64,000 nt of DNA. It comes from Streptomyces sp. B21-083. GTDB lineage: Bacteria; Actinomycetota; Actinomycetes; Streptomycetales; Streptomycetaceae. The notes under the pieces were generated by a model. It made no database searches. It was not told where the DNA came from and was given only the letters and a program-made list of their open reading frames with translations. Location: assembly GCF_036898825.1 (NCBI RefSeq), contig NZ_JARUND010000002.1, positions 2,542,001 through 2,606,000 of the forward strand. Reading direction: 5' to 3'. The number at the start of each line of letters is the position of its first letter. Within the stretch, counting starts at the first letter, position 1. Shown here piece by piece: positions 45,818 to 54,971 of this stretch. The position numbers were made by a program, and so were the translations under genes.

Positions 45818-46441
45818 ATGACCGCGCCCGTCGTCCACTCGCTGCGCGAGCAGATCCGCGAGCACATCGTGGAGGGGATCGTCAGCGGGCGCTGGAAGCC
45901 GGGCGAGCGGATCGTCGAGCGCCGGATCGCGACCGAGCTGGAGGTCAGCCAGACCCCCGTACGGGAGGCGCTGCGCGAGCTGGAGTCGCTGCGGCTGATC
46001 GAGTCGGCCCCCAACAAGGGCGTACGCGTACGGAACCTGACCGCCGCCGACCTGGAGGAGAGCTACCCCGTCCGGGCCGGCCTGGAGGCCATCGCGGCGG
46101 AGCTGGCGGCGGAGAAGCTGGCGGACGACTGCTCGGCCCTCGAACCGCATGTCACCGCCCTGTACGAGGCCGACCGCGCCTCGGACGGAACCGGCCAGGT
46201 CCGGCACACGGTGGGTTTCCACCGCGAGATGGTGCGCGCGGCCGGGAACTCGGTGCTGCTGCACACCTGGGAGGGGCTGGGCATCGAGGTGTTCACGGCC
46301 CTGTCGATCCGCTGGCTCGGGACGGTGCAGCAGTCGTACGCGGAGGAGCACGAGGAGCTGGTCGCCGCGTTCCGCCGCCGGGATCCACGGATCGCCGAGC
46401 TGGTGAAGGCCCATGTGCTGGGGTGCGCGCCCCGAGCCTGA
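45818..46441 (+). CDS. GntR-family regulator with FCD domain (FadR subfamily)
   Basis: A 207-residue regulator with an N-terminal winged helix (SLREQIREHIVEGIVSGRWKPGERI, EVSQTPVREALRELESLRLI) and a C-terminal all-helical FCD ligand domain with a metal-binding type of histidine pattern (HVTALY, GFHREMVRAAGN). The start is ATG 45818 with AGGAG five bases before. It sits between sucB and aceE, like PdhR in other bacteria, and a palindrome in the aceE promoter is a likely target. The effector is probably an organic acid. Confidence 0.93.
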   Translation: MTAPVVHSLREQIREHIVEGIVSGRWKPGERIVERRIATELEVSQTPVREALRELESLRLIESAPNKGVRVRNLTAADLEESYPVRAGLEAIAAELAAEKLADDCSALEPHVTALYEADRASDGTGQVRHTVGFHREMVRAAGNSVLLHTWEGLGIEVFTALSIRWLGTVQQSYAEEHEELVAAFRRRDPRIAELVKAHVLGCAPRA

Positions 46442-46579
46442 CGCGACCGAGCCAACCGGACCAACCGAGCCCGCACCCGCTCACCTGCGAAAACCCCCGA
46501 ATGTGAGGCACCCGGTGCCCGCCCGAAAGGCACCCCGTGCCTACTTTCTCGTGATCAAGAGGTTTTGCTCTTCAACCCT

Positions 46580-46609
46580 TTGATCGATCATCGATCAGCG
46601 AGTTAGAGT
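46580..46609 (+). promoter_or_regulatory. aceE promoter with palindromic operator
   Basis: Possible promoter TTGATC (46580-46585), 18 bases, TAGAGT (46604-46609). A perfect 17-base palindrome TGATCGAT-C-ATCGATCA (46581-46597) covers the -35 box and spacer, which is a repressor-style position. Confidence 0.6.
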
Positions 46610-46717
46610 CGCCGACGGACCCCTACAAGGGTTCACAGCCCTGTCCTGCCAAAGACCAAGGGCACCCCCGAACCCTTACCGACGAGGGAACCCCCTTCGA
46701 CTGAGGAAGGCGGCGAC

Positions 46718-49420
46718 ATGACCGACCCCAAGGCCATCCAGCCGAGCGAGCTCGACCAGCTCCCCGACCGCGACCCCGAGGAGACCGCCGAATGGCAGGC
46801 CTCTCTGGACGCGGTCACCAAGGCGGCCGGGCCGCACCGTGCCGCGTATCTGATGCGCCGCACACTGGAGCGCGCCGAAGGCAACGGCATCGCGCTGCCC
46901 AAGCTCCTGGAGACGGACTACGTCAACACCATCCCGACCGCCGCCGAGCCCTCGGTGGACGGCGACGAGGCGATGGAGCACCGGATCGCCGCCTGGAACC
47001 GCTGGAACGCGGCGGCCATGGTGACCCGGGGCAGCAAACACGGCGTGGGCGGCCACATCGCCACCTTCGCCTCGGCCGCCTGGCTGTACGAGACCGGCTT
47101 CAACCACTTCTTCCGAGGCAAGGAGGGCGACGGTTCCGGTGACCAGCTGTACATCCAGGGCCACGCCTCCCCCGGCATCTACGCCCGCGCCTTCCTCGAC
47201 GGCCGGCTGACCGAGGCGCACCTCGACAAGTTCCGTCAGGAGTCGGGCGGCAACGGCCTCCCGTCCTACCCGCACCCGCGCCGGCTGCCCTGGCTGTGGG
47301 AGTTCCCGACGGTGTCGATGGGCCTCGGCCCGCTGTCGGCGATCTACCAGGCACGCTTCAACCGCTACCTCACCAACCGCAGCATCAAGGACGTCTCCGC
47401 GTCCCACGTGTGGGCGTTCCTCGGCGACGGCGAGATGGACGAGCCGGAGTCGACGGCCGCCCTCGCGCTCGCCTCCCGCGAGGGCCTGGACAACCTCACC
47501 TTCGTCATCAACTGCAACCTCCAGCGCCTCGACGGGCCGGTCCGCGCCAACTTCAAGATCGTGCAGGAACTGGAGGCCCAGTTCCGCGGCGCGGGCTGGA
47601 ACGTCGTCAAGACGCTCTGGGGCACGGCCTGGGACGAGCTGTTCCAGCTCGACACCACGGGCGCGCTCGTACGCCGCCTGCGCGAGGTACCGGACGCCCA
47701 GGTGCAGACGTACCAGACGCGCGACGCCGCCTACATCCGCGCCGACTTCTTCGGCAAGGACCCGGCGCTCGCCGAGATGGCGAAGCTGCTGAGCGACGAC
47801 AAGATCCTGGAGTGCTTCCACCGCTCGCGCGGCGGGCACGAGTCCCGCAAGGTGTACGCGGCCTACAAGGCGGCGCTCGCGCACAAGGGCGCGCCGACGG
47901 TCATCCTGGCCCAGACGGTCAAGGGCTTCACCCTGGGCGAGGGCTTCGCGTCCAAGAACGCCAACCACCAGATGAAGAAGCTGACGGTGGACGAGTTCAA
48001 GCAGATGCGTGACCTGCTCGAACTCCCCATCTCCGACGCCCAGTTCGTCGACGGAGTCGTCCCCTACGGCCACCCGGGCGCCGACTCCCCCGAGGTCCGC
48101 TACCTCCAGGAGCGCCGCGCGGCCCTCGGCGGCCCGGCCCCGGCCCGCCGCACCCAGGCCCTCGCGCCCCTCCCCGCCCCCGCGGAGAAGACGTTCACGT
48201 CGTTCGACAAGGGCTCCGGCTCGCAGAACGTGGCGACGACGATGGCCTTCGTACGCCTGGTCAAGGACCTCGTCCGCGACAAGGAGACGGGCCGCCGCTG
48301 GGTGCCGATCGTGCCGGACGAGGCGCGCACCTTCGGTATGGAGTCGCTGTTCCCGTCCCTCGGGATCTACTCCCCCAAGGGCCAGACGTACGAGCCGGTC
48401 GACCGTGACCAGCTGATGTACTACAAGGAGGCCAAGGACGGCCAGATCCTCAACGAGGGGATCACCGAGGCCGGTTCCATGGCGGACTTCATCGCCGCGT
48501 CGACGTCGTACTCGACGCACGGCGAGCCGATGATCCCCTTCTACATCTTCTACTCCATGTTCGGCTGGCAGCGCACCGCCGACCAGATGTGGCAGCTCGG
48601 CGACCAGCTCGGCCGCGGCTTCCTCGTCGGCGCGACGGCCGGCCGTACGACGCTGACCGGCGAGGGCCTCCAGCACGCGGACGGCCACTCCCCGGTGATC
48701 GCCGCGACGAACCCGGCCGTGCTGTCGTACGACCCGGCCTTCGCGTACGAGGTCGCGGTGATCGTCCGTGACGGTCTGCGCCGGATGTACGGCGAGTCGG
48801 CGCCCGGCGAGGACCCGAACGTCTTCTACTACCTGACCCTCTACAACGAGCCGATCCCGCAGCCGGCGAAGCCGTCGGCGCCGGAGCTCGACGACAGAAT
48901 CGTCAAGGGGCTGTACCGCTTCAACACGGCCGAGTCGGCGGGGCTTTCGCCGGCCGCCAACGCGCCGCGCATCCAGCTGCTCGGCTCCGGTACGGCGATC
49001 CACTGGACGCTGGACGCGCAGCGGCTGCTCGCCGAGGAGTGGGGCGTGGCGGCCGACGTGTGGTCGGCGACGTCCTGGACCGAGCTGCGCCGGGACGCGC
49101 TGGACGCGGACGCGGCGTTGCTGCGGGGCGAGGAGCGGGTGCCGTACGTCCGGCAGGCGCTGCAGGGTGCCGAGGGGCCGGTGCTGGCGGTGTCCGACTA
49201 CATGCGTCAGGTGCCGGACCAGATCGCTCAGTGGGTCGAGCAGGACTACTCGTCGCTGGGCGCGGACGGATTCGGGCTGTCGGACACGAGGGAGGCGGCG
49301 CGGCGGTACTTCGGGGTCGACGCGGAGTCGATCGTCGTGGCGGCGTTGGCGCAGTTGGCTCGGCGGGGGGAAGTCGGGGCTGCGGCGGTGAAGGAGGCGC
49401 GGGGGCGGTACGGGTTGTAA
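46718..49420 (+). CDS. aceE: Pyruvate dehydrogenase E1, homodimeric type
   Basis: Thiamine-diphosphate enzyme that decarboxylates pyruvate and acylates the E2 lipoyl group. It has 900 residues, the usual length for the AceE type. The TPP motif is [29 protein letters not shown]...NCNLQRLDG (about 230-275). The second half has a transketolase-like pyrimidine domain ([26 protein letters not shown]) and a C-terminal domain. Neighbouring genes supply the regulator, E2 and E3. Confidence 0.97.
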   Translation: MTDPKAIQPSELDQLPDRDPEETAEWQASLDAVTKAAGPHRAAYLMRRTLERAEGNGIALPKLLETDYVNTIPTAAEPSVDGDEAMEHRIAAWNRWNAAAMVTRGSKHGVGGHIATFASAAWLYETGFNHFFRGKEGDGSGDQLYIQGHASPGIYARAFLDGRLTEAHLDKFRQESGGNGLPSYPHPRRLPWLWEFPTVSMGLGPLSAIYQARFNRYLTNRSIKDVSASHVWAFLGDGEMDEPESTAALALASREGLDNLTFVINCNLQRLDGPVRANFKIVQELEAQFRGAGWNVVKTLWGTAWDELFQLDTTGALVRRLREVPDAQVQTYQTRDAAYIRADFFGKDPALAEMAKLLSDDKILECFHRSRGGHESRKVYAAYKAALAHKGAPTVILAQTVKGFTLGEGFASKNANHQMKKLTVDEFKQMRDLLELPISDAQFVDGVVPYGHPGADSPEVRYLQERRAALGGPAPARRTQALAPLPAPAEKTFTSFDKGSGSQNVATTMAFVRLVKDLVRDKETGRRWVPIVPDEARTFGMESLFPSLGIYSPKGQTYEPVDRDQLMYYKEAKDGQILNEGITEAGSMADFIAASTSYSTHGEPMIPFYIFYSMFGWQRTADQMWQLGDQLGRGFLVGATAGRTTLTGEGLQHADGHSPVIAATNPAVLSYDPAFAYEVAVIVRDGLRRMYGESAPGEDPNVFYYLTLYNEPIPQPAKPSAPELDDRIVKGLYRFNTAESAGLSPAANAPRIQLLGSGTAIHWTLDAQRLLAEEWGVAADVWSATSWTELRRDALDADAALLRGEERVPYVRQALQGAEGPVLAVSDYMRQVPDQIAQWVEQDYSSLGADGFGLSDTREAARRYFGVDAESIVVAALAQLARRGEVGAAAVKEARGRYGL

Positions 49421-49460
49421 GGGGGGTTCGCCCACCCACCCACCCGTTTCCAGTCCGTCT

Positions 49461-49495
49461 GCCGGGCGCCGTCGAACCCCTCGACGGCGCCCGGC
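49461..49495. terminator. Terminator after aceE
   Basis: Perfect 15-bp stem GCCGGGCGCCGTCGA / TCGACGGCGCCCGGC with a 5-base loop. The rest of the 342-base gap holds short CCACCCAC runs and repeat B, and no gene. Confidence 0.88.
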
Positions 49496-49616
49496 ACCCA
49501 CCATCCCGGCCGGGGCGTCAGGCCGAGGCTGCTCCAGCTCACACCTCTTTTCCCACCCAGCCACCCGTTCACCGCCTCTGTCCAGCCCAGGCCGCACCCT
49601 TCCAGTGCTGGCCCGC

Positions 49617-49692
49617 CACCCCCAGCCCGTCCGGCGTTCGAGGACAAGGCCCGTTCAGGGCCGGAGGGGGATCTGGGGCGCAGCCCCCAGGA
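49617..49692 (+). repeat. Dispersed repeat B, copy 3
   Basis: CAGCCCGTCCGGCGTTCGAG, GACAAGGCCCGTTCAGGGCC, then GGGGCGCAGCCCCCAG. Nearly identical to copy 2. Confidence 0.88.
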
Positions 49693-49762
49693 ACGGGATG
49701 GGACGGGTAGGGGCGGCGGGGGCGGAACAAACCCGCCCCCCGCTCCCGGGCATCATGAACCC

Positions 49763-50842
49763 ATGCGCGCTGCCCGCCTCATCAAAATGGTGCTGCTGCT
49801 CCAGTCCAGGCCCTCCATGACCGCCGCCGAGCTGGCCCAGGAACTGGAAGTCTCCGAGCGCACCGTCACCCGCGACGCCCAGGCACTGTCCGAGGCAGGC
49901 GTCCCCGTGTACGCCGACCGGGGGCGGGCCGGCGGATACCGCCTGATCGGCGGGTACCGGACCCGGCTCACCGGCCTGGCCCGCGGCGAGGCGGAGGCGC
50001 TGTTCCTGAGCGGAGTGCCGGGCGCCCTGCGCGAGATGGGACTGGAGGACACCGCCTCCGCGGCCCGCCTCAAGGTGTCCGCCGCCCTCCTGCCCTCCCT
50101 CCGCGACGCCCCCCGGACAGCCGCCCAGCGGTTCCACCTGGACGCGCCCGCCTGGTTCAGCGAGCCCACCGTCCCCGAGTCGCTGCCCGCTGTCGCGGAC
50201 GCGGTGTGGGACGACCGTCCGATCCTGGCCCGATACCGGCGCGGCCCCGGCGAGACCGACGTGGAGCGCACGTTGGAGCCGTACGGGCTCGTCCTCAAGG
50301 CGGGCGTCTGGTATCTGTGCGCCCGCGTCACCCGGCACGACGCTCACGCGGAGAACCCCGCACCCGGGGACCCCGGGGCCGCTGGGCCCTTCCGGGTCTA
50401 CCGCGTCGACCGCTTCACCTCCGTCCGGCTCTCCCACCACGTCTCCGACCACGTCACCGCCCCCGGGGAACGCTTCACCCGCGACCCCGGCTTCGACCTG
50501 CCCGCGTTCTGGGAGGAGCGGGCGGAGCAGTTCGCGCGGTCGATCCTGCGCACCGAGGTCGTCGTACGGCTCTCGGCGGAGGGGGTACGCAGACTGGGGT
50601 ACGTCGTCGATCCCGTGTCCGCCCGGGACGCGCTGTCGGCCGGCGGCGAGCCCGACGAGCAGGGCCGGGTCACAGTGACACTCGCCGTGGAGTCGGCGGA
50701 GGTCGCCCATACGCAACTGGCGACGCTCGGTCCGGAGGCGGAGGTGCTGGCGCCGGCAGAACTACGGGCACGGTTCGCGCGGGACGCGCAGCGGCTGGGG
50801 GCGCTGTACTCCCCTCCCCACCCACCTCCACCAGCCGCGTAG
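49763..50842 (+). CDS. WYL-domain transcriptional regulator (YafY/DeoR type)
   Basis: A 359-residue regulator with an N-terminal helix-turn-helix (RAARLIKMVLLLQSRPSMTAAELAQELEVSERTVTRDAQAL), a WYL ligand domain (YGLVLKAGVWYLCARV near 175-190) and a C-terminal WCX domain (EVVVRLSAEGVRRLGYVVD). WYL domains often bind nucleic-acid or small ligands and are common in stress and defence regulators, but this single-copy form is widespread in Streptomyces. Targets are unknown. Confidence 0.92.
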   Translation: MRAARLIKMVLLLQSRPSMTAAELAQELEVSERTVTRDAQALSEAGVPVYADRGRAGGYRLIGGYRTRLTGLARGEAEALFLSGVPGALREMGLEDTASAARLKVSAALLPSLRDAPRTAAQRFHLDAPAWFSEPTVPESLPAVADAVWDDRPILARYRRGPGETDVERTLEPYGLVLKAGVWYLCARVTRHDAHAENPAPGDPGAAGPFRVYRVDRFTSVRLSHHVSDHVTAPGERFTRDPGFDLPAFWEERAEQFARSILRTEVVVRLSAEGVRRLGYVVDPVSARDALSAGGEPDEQGRVTVTLAVESAEVAHTQLATLGPEAEVLAPAELRARFARDAQRLGALYSPPHPPPPAA

Positions 50843-51124
50843 TTCACGCGAGGCGCGAGGTAGGGAGGCCGGCGGGCCTGTACCCCGTCACCTGTTCTCC
50901 CCCGCTTTCTTTCGAGGAGGCCCCGGCGTGCACGCCGGGGGAATCGCATCCGGGTGTTCGTGACGCCGAGTCCGAGGCCGTACACCTGCACAACAAGGCC
51001 ACCGGCCAGAAGGCCACGTGGGGCCCGGCTCAACTCGACATGATGCTGACCGAAGCCCGCGCCCGGATTCAAATTCCGTGTAGCTCCACGTGCGTCTCTC
51101 CCCTCCAGGCACGATGCTGTACCC
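50843..51124. other. Intergenic region with a 20-bp palindrome and a short coding-like remnant
   Basis: Contains the perfect palindrome CCCCGGCGTGCACGCCGGGG (50921-50940). From 50974 to about 51085 there are some 37 codons of coding-like composition (reading DAESEAVHLHNKATGQKATW and onward) with no start and no recognised family. It may be the remains of a deleted gene. Confidence 0.35.
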
Positions 51125-51127
51125 GTG

Positions 51128-51652
51128 ATGGACGAGACGGAGTTCTGGAAGCTGGTGGACGCGACCCGCGAGGCCGCCGAGGGTGACCCCGAGGATCAGG
51201 CCGACCTGCTGGTCGAGCGGTTGCTCCAGCTCGACCCGGACTCGGTGCTCGACTTCGCCCGGCATTTCGAGGCCCGTTACAACCGCGCCTACCGTTGGGA
51301 CCTGTGGGGCGCCGCCCGGGTGCTGCTCGACGGGGCCGACGACGAGGCCTTCGACTTCTTCCGGTGCTGGCTGATCGGCCAGGGCCGCGAGGTCTTCGAG
51401 GGTGCCCTGCACGGCGACCCGGACTCGCTCGCCGATCTCCTGGACGACTTCGACGCGGAGATCGACGGAGACGGGGAGGAGCTGGGTTACGCGGCCGACG
51501 AGGCGTACGAACAGCTCACCGGCACCGTCACCCCGGACCTGGGCATTCCGCCCGCGTCCGCCGAACCCGAGGGCACGCCGCTCGCCCTGGAGGACGAAGG
51601 GTCGCTCGCCGACCGGTATCCCAAGCTGTGGCAGCGGTTCAAGGGCGCCTGA
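51128..51652 (+). CDS. DUF4240 protein
   Basis: A 174-residue acidic cytosolic protein starting MDETEFWKLVDATREAA, with FARHFEARYNRAYRWDLWGAARVL and FDFFRCWLIGQGREVF, hallmarks of DUF4240. GTG at 51125 is an alternative first codon. The family is of unknown function and is often found as single genes in Streptomyces. The C-terminal third is Asp/Glu/Ala rich. Confidence 0.9.
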   Translation: MDETEFWKLVDATREAAEGDPEDQADLLVERLLQLDPDSVLDFARHFEARYNRAYRWDLWGAARVLLDGADDEAFDFFRCWLIGQGREVFEGALHGDPDSLADLLDDFDAEIDGDGEELGYAADEAYEQLTGTVTPDLGIPPASAEPEGTPLALEDEGSLADRYPKLWQRFKGA

Positions 51653-51699
51653 CAGCCCCGTAGGCCGGTCGCGGCGCTCGCGCCTCAGGCCCCCGCGCC

Positions 51700-51981
51700 T
51701 CAGGCCGCCGTGCCGCGGCGGCGGGTCAGGTCCGAGGAGATGTACGCCTGCTGCGCGGGGTCGGCCCGTACCGCGTGGTGGTGCAGGGGAGCCCGGTTGG
51801 CCTGGTCGAGGGCGGAGGCCGTGACCGCCGCCGGGCCCAGGACGACCGTCGCCACCGCGCAGAGCACGGCCCACGGACTCCGTGCCGCCCCGGCCCAGCC
51901 GCTACCGAAAACCCTCCTGCCATGGACCTGTTCGGCCTGTTCGGTCGGCTCCAGCGGGTTCGTGTGGCTGCTGCTGCTCAT
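51700..51981 (-). CDS. Small single-pass membrane protein
   Basis: A 93-residue protein with GGAGG eight bases before ATG 51981. The N-terminus is polar (Ser, Glu, His), followed by one hydrophobic helix (about 33-55, SPWAVLCAVATVVLGPAAVTASAL), then a His/Arg-rich outer or inner tail. Coding bias is good. No family recognised. It stands between DUF4240 (convergent) and the PGRP amidase (same strand). Confidence 0.65.
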   Translation of the reverse strand: MSSSSHTNPLEPTEQAEQVHGRRVFGSGWAGAARSPWAVLCAVATVVLGPAAVTASALDQANRAPLHHHAVRADPAQQAYISSDLTRRRGTAA

Positions 51982-52118
51982 GGTCCCCACCTCCGGTCAG
52001 TGCGTACGACGAAGGTAGGGCGGGGAGTTGGGGCGCATCCCTGAGTGCGCTGTGTCCTACCTGTGAGCCCCTCGGAACCTGCGGAACCCGCACGGGCGGG
52101 CGTGTGAGCCTCTTCGGC

Positions 52119-52934
52119 TCAGTGGCGCCCCTGCAGACGTGCGGCGGCCTCTCTGATCGCTGGGAGGCGGGCCGTGAGGGCGGCGCCGGGGCAGCTCGTC
52201 ATGTAGGCGGCGTTGTGGCCGGACAGGGCGGGCAGGGTGATGGTGGTGCCGGAGGCGAAGCGGCTGAGGGAGTTGCTGGAGACCAGGCGGGCGGTGCCGC
52301 GCGGGTCGGTGTCCGAGAGGCCGAGTTTCCAGGCGGTGAGTGCGGCGATCGCGTCGGTCATGGCCTTCGGCACTGGCACGCCCGCCGTGAAGGTACCGAG
52401 GGCGGCGATGCCGGCGGTGCGATGGTTGAAGCCCTGGGTGTGGGCGCCCGTGACGGGGCGGTCGACGCCGCCCGCGCGGCCCTCGTAGATGGTGCCGCAG
52501 CGGTCGACGACGAAGTTGTAGCCGATGTCGTCCCAGTCGCGGGAGCCGGTCTGGCCCACGTACACGTAGCGGATGAGGCGGGGCGCGTCGGCGCAGTCGT
52601 AGCCGTTGGGCGAGTCGGTGTGGTGGACGAAGACGGCCACGACCCGGTCGTCGTAGCGCGGCGGTGGCTGATCGACTTCGGCGTCCCCGATCCAGGCGGT
52701 ACGGGGGACGATGTGCGGCTTGGCGGCGGGGTGGGCGAGGGCCGGGCGGACCGTGGCGGGGCGGGTCGCGGCGGGGTGCGCCTGGCGTGGGGCCGTGCGG
52801 TTGTCGCCGGCCGCGCACAGGACCAGTCCGACGGCGGCGGCGATGCCGGGCAGACTGACGAGCACCACGCGGACGGCGCGCGGCACGCGCACGCGGCGGA
52901 CACGCGAGCCACCCATGGACCGCAGGGACCCCAT
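52119..52934 (-). CDS. PGRP-type N-acetylmuramoyl-L-alanine amidase
   Basis: Secreted or anchored amidase_2/PGRP-domain enzyme cleaving the amide between muramic acid and the stem peptide. From ATG 52934 it has 271 residues: an Arg-rich start, one hydrophobic signal/anchor helix (about 22-42), a Pro/Ala/His linker and the catalytic domain with zinc ligands in VFVHHTDS and LSGHNAAYMTSCPG, plus DIGYNFVVD and IYEGRAGG. A longer GTG start at 52985 abuts a palindrome and has poor codon bias, so I prefer the shorter form. Confidence 0.88.
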   Translation of the reverse strand: MGSLRSMGGSRVRRVRVPRAVRVVLVSLPGIAAAVGLVLCAAGDNRTAPRQAHPAATRPATVRPALAHPAAKPHIVPRTAWIGDAEVDQPPPRYDDRVVAVFVHHTDSPNGYDCADAPRLIRYVYVGQTGSRDWDDIGYNFVVDRCGTIYEGRAGGVDRPVTGAHTQGFNHRTAGIAALGTFTAGVPVPKAMTDAIAALTAWKLGLSDTDPRGTARLVSSNSLSRFASGTTITLPALSGHNAAYMTSCPGAALTARLPAIREAAARLQGRH

Positions 52935-52985
52935 GGGCCTCACTGTGGATGCGTTCCGTTCCGCCCGCGATGTGTGGTGTGCCAC

Positions 52986-53017
52986 TTGGTGGAACCAACG
53001 TCCCGGTCCGGGACGTT
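52986..53017. promoter_or_regulatory. Paired palindromes upstream of the amidase
   Basis: TTGGT-gga-ACCAA (52986-52998) overlaps a second one, AACGTCCCGG-t-CCGGGACGTT (52997-53017), which on the plus strand runs into TTTTT like a terminator. They lie between the divergent amidase and MarP-like genes. Confidence 0.55.
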
Positions 53018-53157
53018 TTTACAGGTCCAGGCGCCGGATGGGCGCATGTGACTGATCGGCGACTGATCACCGGGCCCGTCCCGCGCGTACTACCGCATGT
53101 GAACGGCGTGTACCGCGTGTACGGGGGACCGAAGGGTCCAGAAGGAAGGCGGCCGGA

Positions 53158-54342
53158 GTGGACCTGCTCGACATCCTGCTGTTGCTGGTGATCCTCGGCT
53201 ATGCCGCGTCCGGCTACCGGCGCGGCCTCGTGGCGGGCTGTGTCTCCCTGGCAGGGTTCGTGGGCGGCGCCGTCATCGGCGTGTGGGTGCTGCCGTGGAT
53301 CATGGAGCTGGTGACGGCGGGGACGCCTGCGGCGACGGTGACGGCCGTGCTCACGGTGCTGGTGCCGGCCGTGGTGGGTCATGAGCTGATGGGCAGGCTC
53401 GCGCTGAAACTGCGCCACGAGCTGGACCGGGGGCCGCTGCGGGTCGCCGACGGGGTCGGCGGGGCCGTGGCCAACGCGGTCGCCGTGCTGCTGGTGTCCT
53501 GGGTGGCCGCCAGCGTCCTGGGCGCGTCCTCGTCACCGCTGGTCACGACGGCGATCCGGGACTCGGCGCTGCTGGGCACGGTGCAGGACGCGATGCCGGA
53601 GACCACCCCGACCTGGTTCTCGCGGGCCACGTCCGCGCTCACCCAGGCGGGCTTCCCGCAGGTCTTCAACCCCTTCGAGAACGAACCGGCGACGAGTGTC
53701 GCCAAGCCCTCCGGGGACAGTGTCACGGCGAGCGCGACGAACGCGGCCAAGCTGAGCACGGTCAAGATCGAGGGCGTCGCGGGCACCCAGGGCCGTGAGG
53801 GCAGCGGTTTCGTGTTCTCGGCCCGGCATGTGATGACCAACGCCCACGTGGTGGCGGGCATCGACGATCCGACCGTCCGGGTCGGCGGTGTCGGGACGGC
53901 GCACAAGGCGACGGTGGTGCTCTTCGACCCCGAGAAGGACGTGGCCGTGCTGTACGTCCCGGATCTGCGCGCGCCCGTCCTGCGCTTCGACGACAGCGCG
54001 AAGCGGGGCGACTCGGCGGTGGTCGCGGGCTATCCGCAGGACGGCGACCTGAATCTGCAGGCCGCCACGGTCGCCGACAAGGTGCGGGCGAGGGGCCAGA
54101 ACATCTACAACAGCGAGACGGTGACCCGCGAGATCTACTCGATCCGCTCGACCGTCCGCCCCGGCAACTCCGGCGGCCCGCTCCTCACCACCGACGGCAA
54201 GGTGTTCGGCGTGGTCTTCGCCCGCTCCACGTCCGACAACGAGACGGGCTACGTCCTGACGGTGGACGAGGTCCGCGAGGACGCCGAACGGGCGACGGCC
54301 TCGACGAGGGCGGTGGACACGGGCGACCTGGTCACGTCCTGA
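53158..54342 (+). CDS. MarP-like membrane serine protease
   Basis: A 394-residue protein with an N-terminal CvpA-like block of four helices (about 3-20, 27-47, 60-80 and 100-122) and an extracytoplasmic chymotrypsin-like protease. The triad is H230 (MTNAHVV), D261 (EKDVAVL) and S338 (RPGNSGGPLL). Mycobacterial MarP, which has the same layout, maintains pH and processes a peptidoglycan hydrolase. The divergent PGRP amidase next door is a natural candidate substrate, though this is inference. GTG start. Confidence 0.93.
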   Translation: MDLLDILLLLVILGYAASGYRRGLVAGCVSLAGFVGGAVIGVWVLPWIMELVTAGTPAATVTAVLTVLVPAVVGHELMGRLALKLRHELDRGPLRVADGVGGAVANAVAVLLVSWVAASVLGASSSPLVTTAIRDSALLGTVQDAMPETTPTWFSRATSALTQAGFPQVFNPFENEPATSVAKPSGDSVTASATNAAKLSTVKIEGVAGTQGREGSGFVFSARHVMTNAHVVAGIDDPTVRVGGVGTAHKATVVLFDPEKDVAVLYVPDLRAPVLRFDDSAKRGDSAVVAGYPQDGDLNLQAATVADKVRARGQNIYNSETVTREIYSIRSTVRPGNSGGPLLTTDGKVFGVVFARSTSDNETGYVLTVDEVREDAERATASTRAVDTGDLVTS

Positions 54343-54909
54343 CTACAGCGACCGGCCCATGAGTACGTCGTCCACGAACTCCCCGTCCAGCAGGAACTCC
54401 CTGGGCTGTACGCCCTCGACGACGAAGCCCTCCGACTCGTACAGCTTGCGCGCCGGGGCGTTGTGCCCGAGGACGCGCAGCGAGAGGCGCAGGGCGCCCC
54501 GGCGGCGGCCCTCGGCCATGGCGGCCCGGATCAGCAGCCGTCCGACGCCCATGCCGCGCGCTTCGTCGGAGACGGCGAGCCCCTGGATCTGCAGGACGTG
54601 CGCGTTCGACGCGAGCGGAGTGGGCCGGGCGAGCCTGACATAGCCCACGACCCGGCCGTCCCCGGTCACGGCGACCAGGTGGTCGCCCGCGTCGGAGTTC
54701 TCGCGGAAGAACGGCGTGTACGGCGGTCTGGGCCGGGGTGTGACGGCGTGCAGGGTGGACCAGGTGGCGCGGTCGAGTCTGCCCAGGGCCTCGTCGTCCT
54801 CGGGCCGGGCGGAGCGCACGAACGGCCCGGGGCCCGCAGAACGCTTCTGGCCCTCCTGGCTCTCGTGACCGTCGTACGGCTTGTGCGGTTGCTGTGGCTC
54901 GGGCGGCAT
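54343..54909 (-). CDS. GNAT-family N-acetyltransferase
   Basis: A 188-residue acetyltransferase with the acetyl-CoA motif LAVSDEARGMGVGRLLIRAAMAEGRRRG and C-terminal NAPARKLYESEGFVVEG. The N-terminal 30 residues are Pro/Gln/His rich and probably disordered. The start is taken at ATG 54909, with GTG 54918 possible. It is convergent with marP at zero spacing and divergent from the SDR gene. The substrate is unknown. Confidence 0.9.
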   Translation of the reverse strand: MPPEPQQPHKPYDGHESQEGQKRSAGPGPFVRSARPEDDEALGRLDRATWSTLHAVTPRPRPPYTPFFRENSDAGDHLVAVTGDGRVVGYVRLARPTPLASNAHVLQIQGLAVSDEARGMGVGRLLIRAAMAEGRRRGALRLSLRVLGHNAPARKLYESEGFVVEGVQPREFLLDGEFVDDVLMGRSL

Positions 54910-54971
54910 GGGGGTCACTCTAGGGCGGGGGTACGACAACGGGCCCTGGGACGGTGGCGCAGGATGGAGAC

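Noticed and set aside
46676..49597. 973-codon minus-strand frame opposite aceE
   Set aside because: Antisense shadow with Arg/Val/Gly composition. aceE has intact TPP motifs and a proper ribosome context.
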